NCBI RefSeq assembly: GCF_016056295.1
Contig: NZ_JAECZB010000067.1
Location: 62,001-126,000, forward strand
Length of the DNA: 64,000 bases
DNA from: Atlanticothrix silvestris CENA357
Lineage (GTDB): Bacteria > Cyanobacteriota > Cyanobacteriia > Cyanobacteriales > Nostocaceae
Direction of reading: 5' to 3'
The notes under the pieces were generated by a model. The model had not been told where the DNA came from. It saw only the letters and a program-made list of their open reading frames with translations, and made no database searches. This document shows, piece by piece, positions 8,983-18,200 of the stretch (positions are counted from its first letter, which is position 1; every line of letters starts with the position of its first letter). Made by a program: the position numbers and the translations under genes.

Positions 8983-11900
8983 TCATCTGGAGAGCATTGC
9001 TGCCATTTCTTCAGGTGAGAGTTGTGCTAGTTCCTGCCAAGTTTGGGCGATTTCTTCGACAATTGCTCTTTCGCCTAACATATTTGCTATCAAGTGAACC
9101 ATCATTTCTGGTGTGGGCGCGTCAAATAAACCCCGTAAGGGCAGTTCTACTTGGAATATTTGCCGCAATCGTGCAATTACTTGGGTGGCTAATAGTGAAT
9201 GTCCACCTAAATCAAAGAAATTATCATCAATACCTACTTGGGTAATACCTAAAACTTCTGCCCAAATTCCGGTGACGATTTCCTCAGCCGATGTCCGTGG
9301 CGCGACATAAATTTGTGTGCGTATCTGTTCTGGTGCTGGCAATGCTTGACGATTCACTTTGCCATTGGTAGTTAAAGGTAGAGCCTCTAAGATGACAAAG
9401 ACAGAAGGAATCATGTATTCAGGTAACTGAGTTTGCAGAAAGTTGCGTAAGTCTTTGGGGGTGGGTTTTTCTGTATCTGGTACGATATAAGCTACCAAGC
9501 GTTGATCCCCTGGTTGGTCTTCACGGACAATCACAGCCTGCGATCGCACATTAGGATATTGACTCAATAAACTCTCAATTTCGCCCAGTTCAACCCGAAA
9601 GCCACGAATCTTGACTTGATTATCAATCCTGCCTAAATACTCAATTGTGCCATCTTCCAAATACCTAGCCAAGTCGCCTGTTTTGTACATCCGGCTTCCT
9701 GGTTCTTGGCTAAAGAGATTGGAGATAAATTTCTCTGCTGTCAACTCTGGACGGTTGAGGTAGCCTCTAGCAACACCAGCACCACCAATGTATAGTTCCC
9801 CTGATACTCCTATGGGAACTGGTTGGAGATGTTGATTTAAAATATAAAGTTGTGTGTTAGCAATAGGGCGACCGATGGGAACTGCTCCTGGTAAGTAAGT
9901 TTCTGCTGAGGCTTCGTAAACACAACAACCAACAACAGTTTCTGTCGGGCCATATTCATTAATCAATCGCGTATCTGGTGCATAAGTCTGCCAAAAAGCT
10001 AGAGTTTTCCCCAATAATGCTTCACCACCAATAATCAAAGCTCTAGTTTGTTGTGTAGTTCGCTCTTGAGGTAACAACTGACTGAGTATTTCCAAATGTG
10101 CAGGGGTGATTTTTACCAAGCTGAAGTTACTTTGGGAACTCAAAATGGTGCTGAGAGCTTCTATTTCTTGTTCTTCCTCTAACAGCACGACCTTTTGACC
10201 GACTAATAAGGGAGAGAATAAGCTGGTGATAGTAGCATCAAAACCAATCGAAGAATTTACTGGTGCGCCACTTCCTTGTGCTACAGCGTAGGCTTGAGTA
10301 GACCAACTGAGATAATTAACCAATCCTTGATGGGGAATCATTGTTCCCTTGGGTTTACCTGTCGAACCTGATGTATAAATGACATAAGCCAAGTTAGCGG
10401 GGTGTACGCTACTCAGAGGATTCTCTTGACTTTCACTTTGTGGCCACTCGGTATCTATGCAGAGGGTATGGGTAGGATATTGGGGAAGGCGAGATAACAA
10501 TTTTTGTTGAGTCAACAGCACCGACACCTGCGAGTCTTGGAGCATGAAACTCAGGCGTTCTTGGGGATAGGTGGGATCTAAAGGTACGTAAGCACCGCCA
10601 GCTTTTAAAATTGCCAAGATACCAATGAGCATATCAAAAGAGCGATCGCAGCACAAACCCACCAAAACTTCTGCTCCCACTCCTAGTTTTTGTAAGTGGT
10701 GTGCTAATTGATTCGCACGAGTATTTAATTCTGCATAAGTTAATTGCTGTTCGCCAAACACCACAGCAATGTTATTTGGTGTCTTCTGTACTTGTTCTGC
10801 AAATAACTGATGAACACACTTGTCTTGAGGATAATCAGTTTGGGTTTGATTGAAATCTACTAGTAATAAATGCTTTTCCTCTGCACTGAGAATTTCTAAC
10901 TTACCAATCAAAGTTTGTGGTTGTGCTAAGACACTTTGCAACAAAGTCTGGAACTGACTGACTAACCGTAAAATATATTGTTCTGATAGTAAATTAGCAT
11001 CGTAGTGAAACTCCATAACTAGAGAATTTTCCCTACGGATACCAGATAATTTCACATGAAAGCGGTTGCTACAAGTGTAGATTTCATCAATAGCAAAAGA
11101 TACATGATCTGTCTTAAAATTTGTGCAGATTGAATCAAACTCAAAACAGAAGGGTAAAAAATTTGAAGCGGTACTTCCTTGCCAAGTAAAACTTTCTTGC
11201 CATTTATAAATTTCGCGAAGAGAATCTTTTACTTGTTGCCAAACATCGCTGAAGGTGTTGGTTTCATTTAACTGCGAAACTATTGGTAGATATTGAGTTA
11301 ATAGACCAAGAGCAGAATGTAACTCCTCATATTTTCGCCCATCAACAGCAGTAGCGATCGCAATATTATTTTCTTGAGTCAAATGCCATAACAAAATTTG
11401 CCAACAAGCTAACAAAAAACTTGCTTTTTCTGACTGCGCTTGCTTGTTAATTTTAGCTAGTAAAGCATCATCTATTTCCCATCGGCAACATTGAGGATGA
11501 AAGTCTAAGTTTTTATCAGACTCTTTTGTGTAAGGTAACTTGTGACCCTCTACAATTTTCTGATTACGCCAATATTCTCTGCCTATTTCTGTAGTTGTTT
11601 CTGCTAATAATTCATTTTGCCAAGTTGCAATATCTGCATATTGTAGTGGCTCTTGGGCTATACAGCCAGTATAATAACGGCTAATTTCTGCCAGCAAATT
11701 TCTAATTGTAGTCGTATCAGCCAGGATTGCAGGTAAGCCTAAAATTAAAATATATTTTTGTGTTGATAATTTAATTAAGGAAGCATATAAAAAATTGCTC
11801 TGAGCGAAATCAAAGGGTATTCTTAACAATTCAGTAAAAATTGCTTTGATTGTGTTTTGTTGCTCTGCAAAAGTCTGAGAGCTTAAATCATGTTCAGGTA

Positions 11901-12156
11901 GCCATAAGATACTACTTTCAGATTGGATAACCTGCATAGGAATATCCATTTCTGGTAAACATTTGAAATTGGTACGAAATAGTTCGTAGTCTTGAATAAT
12001 ATTTTGTAATGCTGCTTTTAAAACATCAATATCGAGATTACCAGTAATTTTAACATTAACCTGAATACGATAAGTTTGTGGCTGCGATCGCTGCAAATTC
12101 CACAAATATTTCTGCTGAGGAGAAAGTTGAAATCCTTCAATGGTTGCTGCTGTCAT
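8983..12156 (-). CDS. NRPS, interface domain-A(Asn/Asp-like)-PCP; third interface module
   Basis: 1057 residues. The N-terminal domain has the condensation fold (FQLSPQQKYLWNLQ) but the HHxxxDG motif is replaced by LPAILAD near residue 142, so it cannot catalyse condensation in the usual way. This matches the interface domain described in beta-hydroxyaspartate siderophore synthetases, which docks a beta-hydroxylase. The A domain has YTSGSTGKPKG (about 598) and code DATKIGEVGK, close to the Asn (DLTKLGEVGK) and Asp (DLTKVGHIGK) codes. The PCP has GGHSLLA (about 984). The condensation domain it needs is at the end of the upstream C-PCP-C protein, 39 bp away. Unlike the two other interface proteins, no TauD gene sits in front of it. 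Confidence 0.88.
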   Translation of the reverse strand: MTAATIEGFQLSPQQKYLWNLQRSQPQTYRIQVNVKITGNLDIDVLKAALQNIIQDYELFRTNFKCLPEMDIPMQVIQSESSILWLPEHDLSSQTFAEQQNTIKAIFTELLRIPFDFAQSNFLYASLIKLSTQKYILILGLPAILADTTTIRNLLAEISRYYTGCIAQEPLQYADIATWQNELLAETTTEIGREYWRNQKIVEGHKLPYTKESDKNLDFHPQCCRWEIDDALLAKINKQAQSEKASFLLACWQILLWHLTQENNIAIATAVDGRKYEELHSALGLLTQYLPIVSQLNETNTFSDVWQQVKDSLREIYKWQESFTWQGSTASNFLPFCFEFDSICTNFKTDHVSFAIDEIYTCSNRFHVKLSGIRRENSLVMEFHYDANLLSEQYILRLVSQFQTLLQSVLAQPQTLIGKLEILSAEEKHLLLVDFNQTQTDYPQDKCVHQLFAEQVQKTPNNIAVVFGEQQLTYAELNTRANQLAHHLQKLGVGAEVLVGLCCDRSFDMLIGILAILKAGGAYVPLDPTYPQERLSFMLQDSQVSVLLTQQKLLSRLPQYPTHTLCIDTEWPQSESQENPLSSVHPANLAYVIYTSGSTGKPKGTMIPHQGLVNYLSWSTQAYAVAQGSGAPVNSSIGFDATITSLFSPLLVGQKVVLLEEEQEIEALSTILSSQSNFSLVKITPAHLEILSQLLPQERTTQQTRALIIGGEALLGKTLAFWQTYAPDTRLINEYGPTETVVGCCVYEASAETYLPGAVPIGRPIANTQLYILNQHLQPVPIGVSGELYIGGAGVARGYLNRPELTAEKFISNLFSQEPGSRMYKTGDLARYLEDGTIEYLGRIDNQVKIRGFRVELGEIESLLSQYPNVRSQAVIVREDQPGDQRLVAYIVPDTEKPTPKDLRNFLQTQLPEYMIPSVFVILEALPLTTNGKVNRQALPAPEQIRTQIYVAPRTSAEEIVTGIWAEVLGITQVGIDDNFFDLGGHSLLATQVIARLRQIFQVELPLRGLFDAPTPEMMVHLIANMLGERAIVEEIAQTWQELAQLSPEEMAAMLSR

Positions 12157-12195
12157 TTTGCGTTTACTTCCTTAGATAATGATAAATAACAAGAA

Positions 12196-15100
12196 TTATC
12201 GCCGACGTATATTTAGTAATTTTTGTTTGATGGAATTTTGATATTCTTGTTCTTGACTAATTCGCCATTGTTCATTTCTAGCAGCTAAAATTTCTGTTAG
12301 GGCGTTCAGAGAAATTTCAGGTTGCTGAGATACCTGCCGTAAAACTATTTCAAAATATTCTAAAAGCTTGTTAATTCTCACAGCATCAAACAAGTCTGTG
12401 TTGTACTCTACAGCTATACTTAATCCTTGATTGGTATCTGTTAAATTTAGCAGCATATCAAACATAGCTGCTCTTCTATCAAATTCAATGGAACTTAATT
12501 TTAATCCTACTAGCTCTAAGGGTGGAGTAGGTGCATTTTGCAGTACAAATTTGACTTGAAATAATGGTGTGCGGTTTTGGTCGCGCTTGGGATTAAGTAC
12601 CTCTACCAACTTATTAAAAGGTAAGTCTTGATGAGCATAGGCTTCCAGAGTTACTTGCCGTACTCTGGTTAGTAATTCGTTAAAACTGGGATTACCTTTT
12701 AAGTTAGTACGTAATACTAATTGATTGACAAAAAAACCAATTAAAGATTCAGTATCCGCCCTGTTTCGGTTCGCAACATCTGTACCGACAACGATATCAT
12801 CTTGACCGGTGTAATAGTGCAGTACGCATTGAAAACTAGCCAGCAGTGTCATAAATAAAGTACACCCAGAATTGATAGTCAAACTCTTAATAGCTTTAGT
12901 TAAATCTTGAGGAATAATTACTCTGGCTGTTGCACCATTAAAAGTTTGTATTTCTGGTCTAGGTCTATCTGTAGGTAAGTTGAGAGTAGTTAGGTTGTTA
13001 CCTAGCTGTTGCTGCCAATACTTCAATTGAGTTTCTAAAATTTCACCCTGCAACCATTGTCGTTGCCAAACAGCAAAATCTGCATATTGAATTAGCAATT
13101 CTGATAATGGAGAGGGTTGTTGTTGGCAAAAAGCTGCATAAAGATTGGTGATTTCTTGAATTAGCACCCCCATCGACCAACTATCAGAAATAATGTGATG
13201 GGTAGTAAATAGTAATACGTTTTCTGTTGCACTCAGTTGCAGGATGGTGACACGTAATAAAGGGTCTTTGTCTAAAGCAAATGGCTTATTAGCCTCTGTA
13301 AATGCTAGTTTTTGGCTAATTTGTGGTTGTTGGTTTTGTGGGTATAGTGTCAGGTCTACTAATGATATAGCTAAAGTTAAAGAAGAAGCGATCGCCTGCA
13401 CTGGTTGTCCATTAATCTCAATAAAATTGGTGCGTAAAGCTTCGTGTCTTCTCACAACTTCGTTCAAGCTTTTTTCTAGCGCAATTAAATTTAGTTCACC
13501 TGTCAAGCGTACAGCCACAGAAATGTTATAACTAGAATTACCTGGGTCTAGCTGGTCAATAAACCATAACCGTTGTTGAGCAAAAGATAAAGGTAGATTT
13601 TCTCTTCTGGATACAGGTAAAATTGGTGTTGCTTCCACTACCTGCCCAGATTTCATTTTCATATCAATTTTTTTAGCTAATTCTGCTATGGTTGGCGATT
13701 CAAATAAGTAGCTAAGAGGAATTTCCAATTGAAAAGCTAGGCGCAAGCGAGACATAACTTGAGTCGCTAGTAAAGAATGTCCACCTAACTCAAAGAAGTT
13801 GTGATGAATATCGATATTTGTCAAACCCAATATTTGACTCCAAATACCCGCTATCACTTCCTCCACAGGATTTAGAAGATTAGTCGATGCTGGCTCTTGG
13901 AGTTTTTTTAATTGTTTAATTTGTGGGATTTCTTCAGTAGAAATTTTATGTATCAGTGTTAATAATTTTGTTTCTAAACCATCAATTACACTATTTAATA
14001 GTGTGATAAAATGTTCACCAATTTTGCTGACATTCCCATCATCTAAACGGCGTTTGTCATATATAAATTTTAAACGTAGCTGTGAATCAACAGAAGCTAA
14101 TATAGTTAAGGCATACTTCGTTTGTGCGCCAATAGAACGATAATTATTTAGATTAAGTTTGAAACCACTAGATTGTAGTAAAGTTGAATCTATAGGATAA
14201 TTCTCAAACACTAAAATACTTTCGTAAAGTGGTAAAGATCCTGTTACTTCACTCCATTCATGAACTTTACCAGCATTACTATGTTCGTAATTACGTAACT
14301 CTAAATTTAAATTTTGAATACTTTCCAGCCAAAAAGACAGTTTTTCTTGGGGATAGATTTTAACTCTTAAAGGTAAAGTATTAATAAACAAACCCACTAT
14401 TGATTCTGCACCTAGTAAGCTTGCTGGACGACCTGAAACAGTGATACCAAAAATAATATCATCTTGATGACTATAGCGGCTTAAAAGTAATGCCCAGACA
14501 CCTTGAATTACAGTGTTGAATGTTAAATGATTAGCTTTAATTAAAGATTTAATAGTTGTTGTAGCTGAGGCACTTAGTTCTGTACAGTATTCGCCGTAAC
14601 CTACTTCTAAATCAGAAAAATCACATTCTTTAACCACACCCAATGGAGTTGGTTGAGTAAAATTTTGTAGAGTTTGCCGCCAGAATTTTTCTAATTTGGA
14701 TGAGCCTTGCTGTTTTAGCCAAGCTAGGTAATCTCTGTAAGGACGAACAGGTGTTAGTTGTACATTTTCACCTTTGCTCAAAGCTTGATAAAAAGATAAA
14801 AATTCTTTCAGTAGTAGTGAACTACACCATCCATCCATCAAAATATGATGATGCGTCCAGACAAATTGATAGGTTTCTTCACTCAGTTGAAAGAGTGCAA
14901 ATCGCATTAATGGTGGTTTAGATAAATTAAAACCCAAACTGCGATCGCTTTGTAAATAAGCTTCTAGTCGTTGTTGCTGTACACTGGGTGAATATTCTCG
15001 CCAGTCTTGCTGTTCAAAGGGAATTTCTACCTGATGTAGTACTACTTGTAGTGGTTGTTCTTGTTCTTTCCAGACAAAACCAGTTCTTAATATTGAGTGT

Positions 15101-15276
15101 CGTTCAATAATTTTTTGCCAACTGTTTTTAAACGCAAAAATATTCAGATTACCCTGCAAACTACAACTGACTTGCTCAATATGTATTCCTGACTTTGGAG
15201 CATATATTGTCTCGAACAACATTCCTTGTTGTGGTGCAGAAAGCAAATAAATTCCTTCAACATTTTTTTTATTCAC
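12196..15276 (-). CDS. NRPS, C-PCP-C, no adenylation domain
   Basis: 1026 residues. The first condensation domain has THHHILMDG (about 142) and begins YLLSAPQQGMLFET, the form that follows epimerase domains. A PCP with FFELGGHSLLATQ lies near 498, and a second condensation domain has HHIISDS (about 695, the usual G is S). Only about 45 residues separate the first C domain from the PCP, so the A domain is missing and not frameshifted, since the frame is open throughout. Translation starts at GTG 15276 behind a strong GGAGGA site. The basic C-terminal tail (EQEYQNSIKQKLLNIRRR) resembles those of the two other C-terminated proteins that precede interface proteins. The PCP is either loaded in trans or passes the chain on unextended. 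Confidence 0.9.
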   Translation of the reverse strand: MNKKNVEGIYLLSAPQQGMLFETIYAPKSGIHIEQVSCSLQGNLNIFAFKNSWQKIIERHSILRTGFVWKEQEQPLQVVLHQVEIPFEQQDWREYSPSVQQQRLEAYLQSDRSLGFNLSKPPLMRFALFQLSEETYQFVWTHHHILMDGWCSSLLLKEFLSFYQALSKGENVQLTPVRPYRDYLAWLKQQGSSKLEKFWRQTLQNFTQPTPLGVVKECDFSDLEVGYGEYCTELSASATTTIKSLIKANHLTFNTVIQGVWALLLSRYSHQDDIIFGITVSGRPASLLGAESIVGLFINTLPLRVKIYPQEKLSFWLESIQNLNLELRNYEHSNAGKVHEWSEVTGSLPLYESILVFENYPIDSTLLQSSGFKLNLNNYRSIGAQTKYALTILASVDSQLRLKFIYDKRRLDDGNVSKIGEHFITLLNSVIDGLETKLLTLIHKISTEEIPQIKQLKKLQEPASTNLLNPVEEVIAGIWSQILGLTNIDIHHNFFELGGHSLLATQVMSRLRLAFQLEIPLSYLFESPTIAELAKKIDMKMKSGQVVEATPILPVSRRENLPLSFAQQRLWFIDQLDPGNSSYNISVAVRLTGELNLIALEKSLNEVVRRHEALRTNFIEINGQPVQAIASSLTLAISLVDLTLYPQNQQPQISQKLAFTEANKPFALDKDPLLRVTILQLSATENVLLFTTHHIISDSWSMGVLIQEITNLYAAFCQQQPSPLSELLIQYADFAVWQRQWLQGEILETQLKYWQQQLGNNLTTLNLPTDRPRPEIQTFNGATARVIIPQDLTKAIKSLTINSGCTLFMTLLASFQCVLHYYTGQDDIVVGTDVANRNRADTESLIGFFVNQLVLRTNLKGNPSFNELLTRVRQVTLEAYAHQDLPFNKLVEVLNPKRDQNRTPLFQVKFVLQNAPTPPLELVGLKLSSIEFDRRAAMFDMLLNLTDTNQGLSIAVEYNTDLFDAVRINKLLEYFEIVLRQVSQQPEISLNALTEILAARNEQWRISQEQEYQNSIKQKLLNIRRR

Positions 15277-15285
15277 TGTTTATTT

Positions 15286-15291
15286 TCCTCC
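15286..15291 (-). promoter_or_regulatory. Ribosome binding site deciding a GTG start
   Basis: GGAGGA on the - strand, 9 bases upstream of GTG at 15276. No in-frame ATG is near, and the C-domain homology starts within the first 10 residues, so the GTG is taken as the true start of the C-PCP-C protein. Confidence 0.75.
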
Positions 15292-15299
15292 AAATTTGC

Positions 15300-18200
15300 C
15301 TAACTAATTTCCATTTCTGTAAACACGTTTTCTAGTGCTTCTAAACTCAAATCAACATCAGGAAAATCCGTAAGAGTATAGCCACCAGCATCGGGAGATT
15401 GACAGTGAGTAATCAGTTGTTGGAGCATTTCCTGAAAATGTTTAGCTAAGGACTCTATTGTTGTGTGGTCATAAAGATTGGTACTGTATGTCCAGTCAAG
15501 TTTCAATTGTCCATCGCTGACTAAACTGTTAATTTCTAAAAGATGACTGCGTTGGCTTTGTAAACTACGAGGTTGACCGCTAGACTCTGAAGCCAAGCTA
15601 AACAAAGATGATTCAGCAAATGTTTGATCAAATTGACCCAAATAGTTAAATAATACTTCTGGTTGGGCGACAGCAATTTCTCGATCATCAGCCAAATACC
15701 GTAAAACTCCATAGCCAATACCTCGTTGAGGAATTTGGCGTAATTTTTCTTTGACGGTCTTTAAGGCTTCACCAGGATGAACAACATTTTCTAAACTTAG
15801 ATGTACTGGAAATACAGTAGTAAACCAGCCTACAGTCCGCGATAAATCTGCATGATCAAAAATTGCCTCTCGTCCATGACCTTCTAAATCTACTAATAGT
15901 GATGTCTTACCTGTCCATTGGGCGAAAGTTTGAATTAATGCTGTGAGTAAAACATCATTAATTTGAGTGTTATAAGCTTTTGGAACTTCTTGTAATAAGG
16001 CTTGAGTTAGCTCTTTACTAAGGGTAATAGATACTTTGCTAGCAGAAGCTTCTATATTTTCGCCTTGGGTATAGTCTACTGGTAAGCGAGTTTGTGAATG
16101 TTCGTTGATAGCTAACCAATAATTTCTCTCTCGCTGCAAGGCATCTGAATTAACATATTCCTGTAACAAATAAGACCAATGCTTAAAGGAAGTAGTTTTA
16201 GCTGGTAACTGTATTGTTTGACCTTGGCTCAACTGTTGATAAGCTGTCTGCAAATCTTCTAATAAAATCCGCCAAGACACACCATCGACAGCTAAGTGAT
16301 GAATAACAAATAACAGGCGTTGAGATTTACCTGCACCTAAGTCAAACAAAGCTATTTGCACCAACCCAGTTGATAAATTCAAGCTAGTTTGTAATTTCGT
16401 AGCTGTTGCTTCTATGGCTGTGCGTTGTTCTGTTTCCGACAACTGAGAAAAATCATAACGTGTGAATGGCACATCATCATCAGGATGAGTTATTATCTGC
16501 TGCCATCTGGATGTATTTTGCTCAAAACGCAGACGTAGTGCATCGTGATGTCTGAGAATTTCTTGAAGAGCTTGCTGAAGTAATTTAATATCAAGAGTTT
16601 GGCGTACTTCCAGCAAAACAGCTTGATTGAAATGGTGGGGGTTAGGTAAGTACTGTGCAAAAAACCAGTGCTGAATGGGTGTGTGTGGTACTGCACCTGT
16701 GATAATTCCTTGTTCAGCTTTGATAGTTGGCTCTGTAATGCACACAACTGCCAAATCTGCAATATTTTGATGTTGGAATAGTTGTTTTGGTGTCAGTACC
16801 AGACCTGCTTGGTTAGCTTTGGCGATAATTTGCAAAGAGATAATTGAGTCACCGCCTAATTCAAAAAAGTTGTCATAAATACTTACTTGCTCGACGCGCA
16901 GCACTTCCGCCCAGATTTGGGCTAACTGCGCTTCTTGGGGAGTGCGGGGAGCGACGTAAGTTTCTTGATCTGCGAGTCTATTTATATCTGCAATTGGCAA
17001 TGATTTGCGGTCTATCTTACCGTTTGGCAGTAATGGTAAAGCTCTCAGTGGTACAAACACTGATGGAATCATGTAATCAGGTAGTTTTTGTTGGAGAAAG
17101 TGGCGTAAGTCTCTGGGTGTGGGCTGTGAGTCCGTCACTATGTAAGCCACTAAGCGTTTGATTCCGCTACTATCTTCTTGCAGCACCACTACACTTGATT
17201 TGATTGTGGGATATTGATTGAGTGCGGCCTCAATTTCGCCTAATTCAATGCGGAAACCTCGCAACTTGACTTGATGGTCGATTCTTTCCAAAAATTCGAG
17301 ATTACCATCAGGAAGATAGCGGACTAAATCTCCTGTTCTATAAAGCCTTTGTCCTTTTTCTAAGCTAAAGGGGTAAATAATAAACTTTTCGGCTGTTAAG
17401 TCTGGACGGTTGAGGTAGCTTCGCGCCAACCCATCACCACCTATGTAAAGTTCGCCTGGTACTCCAACAGGGACTAGGCGCAGATATTGATCTAGGACGT
17501 AAGTTTGTACATTCCCAATGGGATGTCCGATTGGTAACTTGGTATGAGATTTGTCTAATTTACAAGCGGTGGCAACTACGGTTGTTTCTGTAGGGCCATA
17601 GGTGTTGATTAACACGGGATATTCACCTACAAGTTGTTGCCAAGTTTGTACTGATTGTATAGCTGCTGCCTCTCCGCCAATAATTACTAATCGCAGTGAC
17701 TCAGGCAGCATTAAATTATATGTATCTAAGTCTGATATAAGCTGTTGCCAGTAGGCAGTGGGCAAATCTAGGACTGTAAGTTGCAGTTCACGGCACTTTT
17801 GCAGAAATATGGCACTAGAACTCAACATTTCATCGCTACGCAGAATTAATGTTGCACCACACAGCAAACAAGGATAAATTTCTTCGGCGGCTGCATCAAA
17901 ACTAATTGAGGCAAATTGTAATATACGATCGCTCTCTATGAAACCATATTCCTTAATAGCAGCCTCAGCAAAATTCACTAAAGACTGATGTTGAATCATC
18001 ACACCTTTGGGTCGGCCTGTAGAGCCTGAAGTGTAAATTACATAAGCTAAATTTTCTGGTGTGGCAGTATGAAGTAGATTTTCTTGACTGTTTTGTGAAA
18101 TTACTGACCAGTCGGTATCTAAAGTAATGACAGTTGCCTCATGCTCAGGCAGGTTGTTGACTAATTGCTGCTGCGTTAACAACACGGATACTTGTGCATC

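Noticed and set aside
12196-15276. Frameshift or sequencing error hiding the A domain
   Set aside because: The C-to-PCP linker is short and continuous in one frame, and no A-domain motifs are found in other frames there.
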